This document shows positions 36,339 through 46,770 of a DNA stretch of 54,812 nucleotides, one piece after another. The DNA is from Dehalococcoidia bacterium. Lineage in GTDB: Bacteria > Chloroflexota > Dehalococcoidia > Dehalococcoidales > W111. The notes below the pieces were generated by a model. It saw only the letters and a list, made by a program, of their open reading frames with translations. It did not search any database and was not told the origin of the DNA. Positions within the stretch are counted from its first letter, which is position 1. Every line of letters begins with the position of its first letter. The DNA lies in NCBI GenBank assembly GCA_011191985.1, contig DUEU01000080.1, forward strand, positions 1 to 54,812, given 5' to 3'. The translations under genes and the position numbers were made by a program.

Positions 36339-37970
36339 ATGAAAACTAAAAGGTTATTATTCAGGACTATTCTATTAAGCCTGGCTTTATGTTTGATGCT
36401 TTCGCTGGTAGCAGCCTTTGGCTGTGCTCCAGAGCCGACACCAACGCCAACACCGACACCAACACCAACGCCAACACCAACACCGACACCAACGCCAACA
36501 CCAACACCCGGGCCGGCAAAAGGTGGTACTCTAAAAATTATTTATGGTGTAAGCCCAAACGCACTGGGGTATGGACCGGCAATAACGAGAGACGATGACA
36601 TTTTAGCCGCATCCCCCGCCATCGAGACGCTCCTGAGGGTTGACAAAAGCGGTGCTCTTATACCATGGCTGGCCACGGACGTGAAAGGCGATGCCGAGGC
36701 CAAGACGGTGACGGTGACCCTGAGGAAGGGCGTTAAGTTCCACGACGGCACCGACTTCAATGCCGAGGCGGTCAAGTGGAATATAGAACAACACATAGGC
36801 ATTGACAGGGTCGAGGTCAGGAAAGTAACGTCAATGGATGTCCTTGACGATTACACCCTTAGGATCAATCTATCTGAATTCGACAACAGCTTAGAGTTTG
36901 CCTTCGTCTCATACATCGGTATTATAACGTCACCAACATACTTCGAAACGCATGGCGGCGAGGAAGGGGTGAAAACCGACCCGGTGGGTACCGGTCCCTT
37001 TAAATTCGTTAGCTTCGAACGTGATGTCAGCCTTAAGTACGAGAGGTTTGATGGCTACTGGCAGGAGGGTAAGCCCTATCTTGATGGTGTGGAATTTATC
37101 TATATCGCTGACCCCATGGTAAGCCTGGCCTCTTTCCAGGCCGGTGAGGGGGATGTCCTATTGGGCCTTGAACCCCGAGACGCGGCAAGTCTGGAAGCGT
37201 CCGGCGACTACGACTTCAGCACTTGCATGGGGTCCTTGTGTGGTCTGGCCGGTGATGGCTCCCACCCTGAATCACCCTTTGCCGATATCAGGGTACGCCA
37301 GGCAATAGAATTTGCCCTCGACCGTGAACCCGCTGTCGATGCGATTGGTCTTGGCTACTGGGGAGCTACCGATCAACCATGTGGGAAGGACACCTGGGGC
37401 TACAACCCAACACCGTCGCCCTACTCGCACGACCCCCAGAAGGCACGACAGCTGCTGGCCGATGCAGGCTACCCGGATGGGCTAGGAGTTCCGCTTATTG
37501 TGCGGAATACTCCAAGCTCGTGGGTGGATTTATACACCGCAATTCTAGCCCAGCTTAACGAGGCCGGCTTTGGCCTTACCCTGGATGTAACAGACCCGGC
37601 CGGGTTTCACGAACATGTTATTGTACGTGGTTGGGACAATTCACTATTGGGCTGGAACTTCTCGGAAAATCCAGATTCTAGCCGGACATTAACTTTGGGC
37701 TTTTCGAGCTTCGGTTTCCCTTACCGTAGCCCCTATTATCCTCCGGAAACTGACGAAGTGATTAATCAGATTACTCTCACCGATGACTTCGAGGTAAAGA
37801 AAGCGTTGACGCACCAGGCTAATGCCCTTATCCGGGATAAGTATGCCAATATCACCACCATCTGCAGTACCACTAACATTGCCGCGCGGTATGCGTATGT
37901 CCATGATGATGGGCTTTTTACAACTGTGTCACGTATAGCAACTCTGGAAGATGCCTGGATGGACAAATAA
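36339..37970 (+). CDS. ABC transporter substrate-binding lipoprotein, family 5 (peptide/dipeptide type)
   Basis: Signal and lipobox-like [11 protein letters not shown], (PT)n linker, [53 protein letters not shown]. Confidence 0.9.
   Translation: MKTKRLLFRTILLSLALCLMLSLVAAFGCAPEPTPTPTPTPTPTPTPTPTPTPTPTPGPAKGGTLKIIYGVSPNALGYGPAITRDDDILAASPAIETLLRVDKSGALIPWLATDVKGDAEAKTVTVTLRKGVKFHDGTDFNAEAVKWNIEQHIGIDRVEVRKVTSMDVLDDYTLRINLSEFDNSLEFAFVSYIGIITSPTYFETHGGEEGVKTDPVGTGPFKFVSFERDVSLKYERFDGYWQEGKPYLDGVEFIYIADPMVSLASFQAGEGDVLLGLEPRDAASLEASGDYDFSTCMGSLCGLAGDGSHPESPFADIRVRQAIEFALDREPAVDAIGLGYWGATDQPCGKDTWGYNPTPSPYSHDPQKARQLLADAGYPDGLGVPLIVRNTPSSWVDLYTAILAQLNEAGFGLTLDVTDPAGFHEHVIVRGWDNSLLGWNFSENPDSSRTLTLGFSSFGFPYRSPYYPPETDEVINQITLTDDFEVKKALTHQANALIRDKYANITTICSTTNIAARYAYVHDDGLFTTVSRIATLEDAWMDK
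36436..36508 (+). repeat. Short tandem repeat (ACACCAACGCC-type) encoding (Pro-Thr)n
   Basis: gacaccaacgccaacaccgacaccaacacc... in the SBP linker. Confidence 0.85.
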
Positions 37971-37977
37971 GTCATAT

Positions 37978-38006
37978 GGGGGTTAGCTGGAAACCAGCTA
38001 ACCCCC
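37978..38006 (+). terminator. Terminator after the SBP gene
   Basis: GGGGGTTAGCTGG-aaa-CCAGCTAACCCCC, 13 bp perfect stem. Confidence 0.8.
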
Positions 38007-38055
38007 ACTAATATCATCAACATTGCCAAGAATACTGTTGAACCCGCAAAATAAG

Positions 38056-38090
38056 GGTAGGCTGTATATCGGGGGAATATACGGCCTACC
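38056..38090 (+). terminator. Second hairpin between SBP and hydrolase genes
   Basis: GGTAGGCTGTATAT/ATATACGGCCTACC followed by TTGTTCTG. Confidence 0.6.
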
Positions 38091-38143
38091 TTGTTCTGTG
38101 TAGATCATTTTTAGCCATTGCTTGTCTTAAAGGAGAAACTTAG

Positions 38144-39889
38144 ATGTTACAACAGGAGTCTATTAAACTCGAAATCAATGCCGCTGTTAAAATGAGAGAT
38201 GGCACTAACCTGTATGCCGATATATACAGACCAGATGACGAAAGCAAGCATCCGGCTATTCTTGCTCGTTTACCTTATAACAAGGACGAGTCGCCGAAAT
38301 CTTTGAGTGGATACATGAATCCTCAAAAGTTCGTTCGCAACGGTTACGCGGTAGTAATACAGGACCTTCGTGGCACAGGCGTCTCCGAAGGTCAGTTCTA
38401 TGCACGTCGAGCAGAGGCTGACGATGGTTACGATACGGTCGAATGGGTAGCGGCGCAACCCTGGTGTGACGGGAACGTGGGCATGTACGGTCTATCGCAC
38501 CTGGGGTTTACGCAATGGGCAGCCGCCAAGGCCCAACCCCCCCACCTGAAAACTATATGTCCCGCCGGAACTCAACATGGTGCCCGACCTTACAAGAACG
38601 GCGCTTTCAGACTGAACCAGACGCTGAATTGGTACTTGATAGTGACCGCATGTGCGCTTCGTAGAAGCACGTTGCCCCCCGAGGAACTAAAATCTCTGCG
38701 GGAGAGTCTTATCTATATGATAGATAATATTGAAGATCAATTGTGCTTTCTACCCTTGAAGGATGTCCCTGCCGCTAAAATAGCCAAAGAGCCCGATATA
38801 ATACCCTTCTATGCCGACTACTTGACATACATCGATGAAGAGAGTTACTGGAAGCAACTCCATACTCCCACTCCTCTCGAAGAAGTAGTCATCCCTACTT
38901 TTCATATATGCAGTTGGTACGACGACTTGGCTAGTGACGTTGTGGTAAGCTACGTGGGGATGAAAAAGAGAGGCGGCTCCCAACTGGCCCGAAAAAATCA
39001 GAAGTTAATTATGGGGCCATGGACTCATTCAACAGAACAGCTGAGTATCTCTGGCGATCTGGATTTTGGGGCTGCTTCGACCGGAACCTCAATTGACGTT
39101 AACGGAATGCATATGCGGTGGTTTGACCACTGGTTGAAAGGTATTGATAACGGCATAATGGAAGAGCCTCGGGTGCGCATATTTGTCATGGGCGATAATG
39201 TCTGGCGGGATGAAAAAGATTGGCCGCTACCGAATACCAGATATACCAAATATTACTTTCACAGTAACGGCCACGCCAACACCCGTAATGGCAACGGGTT
39301 CCTGAGCACCCAACTCCCCGGCGAAGAGCAAACCGATATCTATCTCTACGACCCAAGAAATCCTGCCCCTACTAAAAGTGGCAAGACAGGTCATGCCTGG
39401 ATAGAGGGGGCGCTCGAGCAACGGGAAATAGAAGAGCGAGCTGACGTTCTGATATATACCTCGGCAACCCTGGAAACCGACGTGGAGGTAACTGGCCCAG
39501 TAGAGCTAATACTGTGGGCGTCGTCTTCGGCGGTGGACACAGACTTTACTGGGAAGCTGGTAGATGTATGGCCCGATGGCAAGGCATACAATCTGGTTGA
39601 CGGTATCGTGAGAGCCCGCTATCGCGAATCCGAATACGCGGCAAAGCTTATCAAGCCGGGCAAGGTTTACCAGTACTCAATAGACCTTGGAGTTACCAGC
39701 AACGTATTTAAGGCCGGGCACAGAATTAGAGTTCAGCTCTCCAGCAGTAGTTTCCCAAAGTGGGATCGGAATCTGAACACGGGTCATCCTATCGGTCAGG
39801 ACGCCGAAATTAAGGCAGCTGTCCAGACTATTTACCATAATAAACAATACCCTTCTCATATATTACTACCGGTGATACCTAAGAGGTAA
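38144..39889 (+). CDS. CocE/NonD family hydrolase (X-Pro dipeptidyl-peptidase S15-like)
   Basis: VKMRDGTNLYADIYRPDDESKHPAIL; GLSHLGFTQWAAA; C-terminal jelly-roll-like region RIRVQLSSSSFPKWDRNLNTG. Confidence 0.92.
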   Translation: MLQQESIKLEINAAVKMRDGTNLYADIYRPDDESKHPAILARLPYNKDESPKSLSGYMNPQKFVRNGYAVVIQDLRGTGVSEGQFYARRAEADDGYDTVEWVAAQPWCDGNVGMYGLSHLGFTQWAAAKAQPPHLKTICPAGTQHGARPYKNGAFRLNQTLNWYLIVTACALRRSTLPPEELKSLRESLIYMIDNIEDQLCFLPLKDVPAAKIAKEPDIIPFYADYLTYIDEESYWKQLHTPTPLEEVVIPTFHICSWYDDLASDVVVSYVGMKKRGGSQLARKNQKLIMGPWTHSTEQLSISGDLDFGAASTGTSIDVNGMHMRWFDHWLKGIDNGIMEEPRVRIFVMGDNVWRDEKDWPLPNTRYTKYYFHSNGHANTRNGNGFLSTQLPGEEQTDIYLYDPRNPAPTKSGKTGHAWIEGALEQREIEERADVLIYTSATLETDVEVTGPVELILWASSSAVDTDFTGKLVDVWPDGKAYNLVDGIVRARYRESEYAAKLIKPGKVYQYSIDLGVTSNVFKAGHRIRVQLSSSSFPKWDRNLNTGHPIGQDAEIKAAVQTIYHNKQYPSHILLPVIPKR

Positions 39890-40041
39890 CCACCTGGATG
39901 TGTTTCCTGACTGACCTTACTTAGAAAAACTGGCCCTGTTCTATTGCGACGGTATGGATTATCGCTCCCGGAGCTAGGCAGGAACCGTCGTCAAGCGCAA
40001 CCATGTCCGTCAATCTCTTGATCCTGTAATAATTGAAAGGA

Positions 40042-41025
40042 CTACACTCTGATACAGGCTACCTCGTGGTCGGCACTGATAAACCTCAACGGTGGAATTG
40101 CCTGGCGACAATCTGGTATGGCGATTGGACAGCGGGGATGAAAATTACAGCCCGGTGGTGGATTTATTGGGCTGGGCACGTCGCCTTTCAGGACAATTCG
40201 CTCCCGGCTTGATTCAACAACAGGGTCGGGTATGGGTACCGCCGAAAGCAGTGCCTTGGTATACGGATGAAGGGGATTATCATAGAGCTCTCTCCAGTTA
40301 GTAATCTCTACTATATGACCCAAGTACATAACAGCAACCCTATTACTTATATGTCGTACTACTGATAGGTCATGGGCAATGAAGAGATAGGTCAAACCCA
40401 ACTTCTCTTGTAGTTCCTGCAGTAGATTGATTATCTGGGCTTGTATGGAAACATCCAGAGCTGAAATTGGCTCATCACAGATAATAAAGGAGGGATCACA
40501 GGATAAAGCACGGGCGATCCCGATGCGCTGTCTCTGCCCACCGCTGAATTCGTGAGGGTAACGGCCCACCATCGACGGGTCCAAGCCAACAGTAGCAAAT
40601 AGCTCACTTACCCTTCTCCTATAATCACCATAGCTATTGGTTTTTACCAGATGATGAATCAGCAGCGGCTCACCCACAATGCTCCCGGCACTCTGACGTG
40701 GGTCAAGAGAACCATACGGATCCTGAAAGATAAGTTGCATCTTGCGGCGGAGTGGTCTTATCTTATTTGCTGGCAGTTTGGATATGTCCTCCCCCTCGAA
40801 ATAAATCTGTCCCGCGGTCGGATTATACAAACGCAGCAGGCAACGGCCGACAGTAGTCTTGCCACAGCCACTCTCGCCGACCAGACCCAGCGTTTCGCCG
40901 CGCTTTATTTTAAAGCTAACACCGTCAACCGCCTTTACATCAGCGACCTTCCTCTTAAGAAGACCCTTTGTCATCGGGAAGTACATCTTCAGGTTTTTTG
41001 CTTCGAGCAGGATGTCATTTAGCAT
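40042..41025 (-). CDS. Oligopeptide/dipeptide ABC transporter ATP-binding protein (OppF/DppF-like)
   Basis: [35 protein letters not shown]; likely start [13 protein letters not shown] at 41025. Confidence 0.93.
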   Translation of the reverse strand: MLNDILLEAKNLKMYFPMTKGLLKRKVADVKAVDGVSFKIKRGETLGLVGESGCGKTTVGRCLLRLYNPTAGQIYFEGEDISKLPANKIRPLRRKMQLIFQDPYGSLDPRQSAGSIVGEPLLIHHLVKTNSYGDYRRRVSELFATVGLDPSMVGRYPHEFSGGQRQRIGIARALSCDPSFIICDEPISALDVSIQAQIINLLQELQEKLGLTYLFIAHDLSVVRHISNRVAVMYLGHIVEITNWRELYDNPLHPYTKALLSAVPIPDPVVESSRERIVLKGDVPSPINPPPGCNFHPRCPIAIPDCRQAIPPLRFISADHEVACIRV

Positions 41026-42019
41026 AGAATTCACGTGATTTCCCCTGAAAATCAATATGGCAAGCCACGAAGTGCTGGTCAGATATCTGCCTGAGCTCGG
41101 GGTATCCTTCACCCGGGCATTGAGTAGCATAAGGGCACCTTGGTCGAAAGGCACAGATATCAGGCATATTAACTAGATTAGGTGGCAGACCAGAGATAGG
41201 CACCAATTTTTTCCCCCGCTGTTCATCAAGTCTTGGGACCGACTTCAGCAAGCCGACAGTATATGGATGGTAGGAGTCGATAAAAATATCTTTCGAGGTA
41301 CCCGACTCTATAATACGACCGGCATACATTACGTAAATGCGTTGAGCGTAACGGGCAACAACACCAAGGTTATGCGTCACAATAATTAGAGAGACATTGA
41401 AGCGCCTGACCATGTCCTTCATGAGTTCCAACAATTGAGCCTGAGTAGTCACATCTACGGCCGTGGTCGGCTCATCAGCTATAACAAGTTTGGGGTTGCA
41501 GGAGATAGCCATAGCAATCATAATCCTCTGGCGCATACCTCCGCTGAATTGGTGGGGATAATTATCAATGCGAGCGCTCGCATCTGGAATGCCAACCATC
41601 TCCAGCAGTTCGACTGCCCTTTTCTCGGCCGCCTGCCGGGGCATTTTAAGGTGTAACTCCAGCATCTCGACTAACTGCTCACCTACGGTCAAAACCGGAT
41701 TAAGCGAGGTCATCGGTTCCTGGAATATCATGCTTATCTTACCGCCACGAACGGAGCGCATTTTCTCACCGTTAGCACCGAACTTTAACAGGTCCTTACC
41801 CTCAAAGATAACCTCACCATCAACTACTTCCCCTGGCGGGTTCGGTATCAACTGCAGTGTCGAGAGCTGGCTCACCGATTTGCCACAGCCACTCTCCCCG
41901 ACCAGACCTATTATCTCCTGCTCATCAACATGATAGGAGATACCGTCGACCGCCTTAACTAAACCGCCCTCGGTTCTGAACTGCGTCTTTAGATTCCTTA
42001 CCTTGAGCAGAGCTGCCAT
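41015..42019 (-). CDS. Oligopeptide/dipeptide ABC transporter ATP-binding protein (OppD/DppD-like)
   Basis: [54 protein letters not shown]-terminal [15 protein letters not shown]. Confidence 0.93.
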   Translation of the reverse strand: MAALLKVRNLKTQFRTEGGLVKAVDGISYHVDEQEIIGLVGESGCGKSVSQLSTLQLIPNPPGEVVDGEVIFEGKDLLKFGANGEKMRSVRGGKISMIFQEPMTSLNPVLTVGEQLVEMLELHLKMPRQAAEKRAVELLEMVGIPDASARIDNYPHQFSGGMRQRIMIAMAISCNPKLVIADEPTTAVDVTTQAQLLELMKDMVRRFNVSLIIVTHNLGVVARYAQRIYVMYAGRIIESGTSKDIFIDSYHPYTVGLLKSVPRLDEQRGKKLVPISGLPPNLVNMPDICAFRPRCPYATQCPGEGYPELRQISDQHFVACHIDFQGKSREFYAK

Positions 42020-42031
42020 CCTACTCTCCGA

Positions 42032-42937
42032 CTATATTATACCCCTTAGTCTGGGATCAAGCGCGTCTCTCAATCCGTCTCCTACCATATTGAAGGAGAG
42101 TACCACCAGCATGACAGCAACACCAGGTGCAAATGAAAGTACCGGGTTGGTAAACAGGTATTTGTATCCATCGCTCACCATAGCCCCCCAGGCGGCCGCT
42201 GGCGGTGTTATACCGATTCCGAGAAAGCTGAGAGAAGCCTCAGCCAAAATAGCTATACCCATGTTAAGAGTAATCAATACCAGCAGCGGTGGAAATGAGT
42301 TAGGTAGAAGGTGACGGAGCATTATACGGATATCGCTCGCTCCAATAACATGGGCTGCGGTAATATAGTCGCTTTCTTTAATGGTAAGCACCTGACCACA
42401 CATCAAGCGGCAATACGTTGGTATCAGGGAGATACCAACTGATATCATTACATTAGTGAGCCCACCGCCTAGTAAAGCAGCAATAGCGAGAGACAGCGGC
42501 AGTGGCGGGATGGCCATCATGGCATCAATGATTCTCATGATAATGTTGTTTACCCAGCGACCAAAATATCCGGCAACCAGGCCCAATATAATGCCGATGC
42601 CCCCGGCGATACTAACGGCTATGATGCCCACCCGCAGCGAAACCCAGGCACCGTGGATTATACGGCTCAGCACATCTCTACCGAGGGCATCAGTTCCCAG
42701 AAGGTGTGCACGGGAAGGCTGTTGCAGCGTACTGCTCAGGTCTGGCTTAATAGGGTCATAAGGCGCTATCCAGGGGGCTAAAAATGCTGTCAACACGAGG
42801 AGCAGAACAATAATAGCGCCGAACACGACTACCCATCGGCTGGACATCACCTTGAAGATACGTCGAAACTCGCTAACCTGAGGCGGAGCCTCGGTTATTT
42901 CATTAGTACGGTTATCATATTTCGATTCAAATTGCAT
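42032..42937 (-). CDS. ABC transporter permease (DppC-like)
   Basis: HLLGTDALGRDVLSRIIHGAWVSLRVGIIAV; EASLSFLGIGITPPAAAWGAMVSDG. Confidence 0.93.
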   Translation of the reverse strand: MQFESKYDNRTNEITEAPPQVSEFRRIFKVMSSRWVVVFGAIIVLLLVLTAFLAPWIAPYDPIKPDLSSTLQQPSRAHLLGTDALGRDVLSRIIHGAWVSLRVGIIAVSIAGGIGIILGLVAGYFGRWVNNIIMRIIDAMMAIPPLPLSLAIAALLGGGLTNVMISVGISLIPTYCRLMCGQVLTIKESDYITAAHVIGASDIRIMLRHLLPNSFPPLLVLITLNMGIAILAEASLSFLGIGITPPAAAWGAMVSDGYKYLFTNPVLSFAPGVAVMLVVLSFNMVGDGLRDALDPRLRGII

Positions 42938-42950
42938 GGTCTAACACTCA

Positions 42951-43904
42951 CTAGCCATAGCGTACTCTTGGGTCGAGCCAACCATATGAAATATCAACCA
43001 GCAGATTCGCCAGAAGAACCAGAAGCGCGATTACTAGAATACAAGCCTGAACCATGATGAAATCCTTACCTAAAACAGAATCGACCAGAAGTCTCCCCAT
43101 GCCAGGAACATTAAATACCTTCTCAACAAGCACTGAGCCCCCAACGAGAATACGAAGCTGTATGCCCAGTAGAGTTACTACCGGTATGAGGGCATTTTTC
43201 AGGGCATGTTTCAATACTATAACCCGTTCCTTAAGACCCTTGGCCCAGGCAGTTCGGATGTAGTCCTGCCGGACTACCTCGAGCATGCTTGACCGGGTCT
43301 GCCGTGCCAGAAGCGCCAGAGAGGGAATCGCCAGACATATTACGGGCATAATCGCCTTGCTTGTGCTCAGCCAGAAATCATCAAAGGGAGATGTATATCC
43401 CTGAAGTGGTAGCCACCCCAGTTTCAATCCCAAGGAATAGATGCCTAAAATACCCAGCCAGAAAATAGGTATCGCTACACCGATATTAGCCGCCAGGGTA
43501 ATCACTGAATCCAGAATTCTACCGCGTCTTATGGCACATATTATACCCGCCCCTACCCCTAGAACAGCACTTAAGACGAGGGCCATCAAAGATAAGTGCA
43601 TGGTTACGGGCAAACGAGCAGTAATGAAACCAGTCACATCCTCATCGTAGAGCACTGACTTCCCTAGATCACCCTGAATAGCGTTAGACAACCAGTGCCC
43701 GTACTGCACTACTAGCGGACGGTCAAGCCAAAGTTCCTTCCTTAGGGCTTCAATCTGTTCCGGGCCGGCATCTATACCAAGCATAATAGCAGCCGGATCC
43801 CCCGGCATTATGTGAAGCAAGAGAAAGGTAATGATGGTAATCAGTAAAAGAACAACTATGCTAAGTAACACTCTGCGAACAATATAAGTTCCCATGTTGC
43901 CCAA
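42951..43904 (-). CDS. ABC transporter permease (DppB-like)
   Basis: YIVRRVLLSIVVLLLITIITFLLLHIMPGDPA; RQTRSSMLEVVRQDYIRTAWAKGL. Confidence 0.93.
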   Translation of the reverse strand: MGNMGTYIVRRVLLSIVVLLLITIITFLLLHIMPGDPAAIMLGIDAGPEQIEALRKELWLDRPLVVQYGHWLSNAIQGDLGKSVLYDEDVTGFITARLPVTMHLSLMALVLSAVLGVGAGIICAIRRGRILDSVITLAANIGVAIPIFWLGILGIYSLGLKLGWLPLQGYTSPFDDFWLSTSKAIMPVICLAIPSLALLARQTRSSMLEVVRQDYIRTAWAKGLKERVIVLKHALKNALIPVVTLLGIQLRILVGGSVLVEKVFNVPGMGRLLVDSVLGKDFIMVQACILVIALLVLLANLLVDISYGWLDPRVRYG

Positions 43905-44111
43905 ATCTTACAAGTTTGTACTGGTCAAACCAAAATAAAATCGTAAAATACTAAGTATTTTTTGTTTTAAAAAAGCCAATTTACACAAAAGCCTGTGGCG
44001 AATTATAGCTCTTCCACCAGATGGGTATTTCTTTACAGACCAACAGCAATATTATTGGCGATATTATAATATGAACGTCAAAATAGTACAATAGCAACGT
44101 TCAATATTATG

Positions 44112-44216
44112 ACATGCCCCCCAAAAGGAGTCCGGTTTTCATGTTAGACTGGAATACAAAAGAGGGGGATAAATGGTAAGGAAAAACTATACTCCGGAGC
44201 AAATCATCAAGATGAT
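44112..44216 (+). mobile_element. IS3-type left end plus OrfA N-terminal fragment (truncated)
   Basis: End-like GACATGCCCCCCAAAAGGAGTCC, then ATG at 44173: MVRKNYTPEQIIKMI, which then diverges. Confidence 0.5.
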
Positions 44217-44475
44217 TTGGTCACAACCACCATATCTTCTACAGGTATGCTCCCGGTTAACTCCACGTTTTGGTCGTCTATTCATACCTTGATATTCAGC
44301 ATGTCCAACGCAAGGCGCTTCATATATAGATCCAAGGTAGTCAATTTGTCACTTATGAGCTGAACATACTCCTGAAGTTGGGGAACACTAACTGCCACCT
44401 CACGACTTACCTCAATCTGCCTCTCAAGCTACACCTTTTGTGACTTAACGTTATACTCTTCTTTTATTATCTAAA
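44207..44475 (-). pseudogene. Serine recombinase C-terminal relic
   Basis: Minus strand IIKEEYNVKSQKV[TAG]LERQIEVSREVAVSVPQLQEYVQLISDKLTTLDLYMKRLALDMLNIKV[TGA]IDDQNVELTGSIPVEDMVVVTKSS*. Confidence 0.65.
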
Positions 44476-44677
44476 AAGATGCGCTTTCCAGCTTTCAACT
44501 GAGATTTATCAGGACGGTTGTATCAGTCTTCCCTATTTTTTAGATGAGGTATATAATCAAAAAGCCTCCTCCGGTGCTTGGCTACCTACCAAACGAAATT
44601 ATTGAGGCGCTGCTTAAACGGGAGAATAGCTTCAATAGATCAAAATAAACTGTTGGTTAAGCTGCAGGAGGGATGTA

Positions 44678-45580
44678 ATGATAGATAAGGTTTATGGTGG
44701 CATTGAAGCGGGAGGAACGAAGTTCGTTTGCGCCATTGGTACGTCACCGGATAACCTTGTAAAAACTCAGTTTGCTACAACCAGTCCTGATGAGAGTATC
44801 AGGAAGGCGATCCACTTCTTCAAAGACCATACTCGGCTAAAGCCACTTACCGCAATCGGTATCGCTTCCTTTGGTCCTCTTGATATTGATAAAAATTCTC
44901 CAACTTATGGCTATATTACCAATACTCCAAAGGACTCATGGTCAAACGTTGACATCGCCCAGAAGATACACAGCCAACTCAATGTACCGGTAGCTATTGA
45001 TACTGACGTAAACGGCGCCGCTCTAGGCGAACAGGTCTGGGGAGAAGCACAAGGGCTTGATACTTTTATCTATCTTACGGTGGGGACAGGGATTGGTGGT
45101 GGCGGTATGATAAACGGCAAACTGATGCACGGGCTGTTGCACCCTGAAATGGGACACATACGAATTCCTCATGATTGGCAAAAAGATCCATACAAGGGAT
45201 GTTGTCCCTACCACGTTGATTGTTTAGAAGGTCTGGCATCTGGAAAAGCAATGGAGCTCCGCTGGGGACAATCGCCTGAAAAGCTCCCTTTTGACCATCC
45301 TGCCTGGGAGCTAGAGGCAAGCTACCTAGCGTTAGCGATCAGCAATTTCATATGTACCATATCTCCTCAACGTAACATTGTCGGCGGTGGACTGATGAAA
45401 AATCCCGGTCTCATGCCTGCGGTCCGTCGCAAAGTGGAACTGAACCTAAACAGATATGTCCGTTCAGAAGCTATTACGAAGGACATTGATCGCTATATTG
45501 TCGCTCCAGCATTGGGTGACCTGGCAGGTATAGTCGGAGCGCTAGAGTTAGCGAAGAGAATAAATCAAGATATCTGCTAG
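44678..45580 (+). CDS. ROK family kinase (fructokinase-like)
   Basis: GGIEAGGTKFVCAIG; VAIDTDVNGAALGEQVWG; YLTVGTGIGGGGMINGKLMHGLLHPEMGHIRI. Confidence 0.92.
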   Translation: MIDKVYGGIEAGGTKFVCAIGTSPDNLVKTQFATTSPDESIRKAIHFFKDHTRLKPLTAIGIASFGPLDIDKNSPTYGYITNTPKDSWSNVDIAQKIHSQLNVPVAIDTDVNGAALGEQVWGEAQGLDTFIYLTVGTGIGGGGMINGKLMHGLLHPEMGHIRIPHDWQKDPYKGCCPYHVDCLEGLASGKAMELRWGQSPEKLPFDHPAWELEASYLALAISNFICTISPQRNIVGGGLMKNPGLMPAVRRKVELNLNRYVRSEAITKDIDRYIVAPALGDLAGIVGALELAKRINQDIC

Positions 45581-45628
45581 ATGGGGCAGGGATTTCAGAC
45601 TTACTAATTTGATTTAAAGGAGAATGGT

Positions 45629-46396
45629 ATGAAGAATTACAAGACAATACTAGTTGAGAAGAAGCCGCCCATGGGTAAAATTACCTACAACCAGCCTGAG
45701 CAAAGAAACGCAATGACCATCGAGATGATCGACGAGGCAACCGATGCTTTTCTCAGATTTGATAAAGACGATGAGGTGCGGGTCATTGTTCTAACCCATA
45801 AGGGTCCTGTTTTCAGCGCTGGGATGCCGCAATCATATGTCTTGGGGAAAGACTATGACACGATTTTGGATATGAGCCGTAGGTTTCACAATTACCACCA
45901 GCTGATAGAGCGAGATATCAGCAAGCCAGTAATCGCAGTTACTGACGGCTTTGGGCCAGCCGACGAGGCTGATATCATTATCGCCAGTGATCGTGCCACG
46001 TACGCGATGCCAGCCATAAACATTGGTTTATTCTGAGGCTGCATCCGATCTAACGCGGTCCGCGTTGGCTACAAAAGAAACAAGAGAATGATCCTCTCGG
46101 GCGATCATATCAGTGCCCAACAGGCCTATGAATGGGGCTATTTTGACGAAGTGGTGCCGCCCGAAAAGCTAGAGGAAACGACCATGGTATGGGTTAAGAA
46201 GCTAGCGAGTAAGAGCCCAATAGCTCTGAAACTCGTGAAGAGGCTCTTCTTTGATACACAGGACATGCCCCCAGGACAAGCATGGCCTTACATAGAGGAG
46301 GTTTTTTGTCGTCATCTCGCCAGCGAAGCTGGCCAGACGGCCATAAGAGCATTTGTGGAAAAGAAGAAACCACCCTGGCTTATTGACATGGACTAA
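45629..46396 (+). pseudogene. Enoyl-CoA hydratase/isomerase family protein with single in-frame TGA (codon 46034-46036); pseudogene or candidate selenoprotein
   Basis: Both halves in the same frame: ...ATYAMPAINIGLF[TGA]GCIRSNAVRVGYKRNKRMILSGDHISAQQAYEWGYFDEVVPPEKLEE... Confidence 0.8.
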
Positions 46397-46770
46397 GGTG
46401 GCGCTGGCGTTACCTCTAGTCAATCAGACGTAAACATCCTATTGTTACATAGGGGATTACTTATGGCTTAGCGTATAATCCGCGTTAAACGTGTGCTATA
46501 AAATGCAGGATTGCAGCCCTAAAAGGCGTGTTTATCTTTATACTACCCCTGGGGTTCGGCGCTGGTATTGACAAAGTTGATTATATTATCACGGCCGATC
46601 ATGCCAACGATTTTCCCTTCATATATCCCCGGGCCATGGCTCGGCGTATTCTTCCAGGGAGCCTCGCCACCTGATGTGTTTAATGATAGCCCGCCGCCGG
46701 CCGGGTGGCGCTTTTGAAATTACGCTTAAATAGTCTATAATATACGGAATATACAACGAGGAGAAAAACG

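Noticed and set aside
36389-36598. ORF in alternative frame over the (PT)n repeat
   Set aside because: Low-complexity translation (NANTNTDTN) shadowing the genuine SBP gene.
45629-46036. Two separate enoyl-CoA hydratase genes
   Set aside because: The halves are in the same frame, complementary in domain coverage and separated by one TGA; they are one gene.
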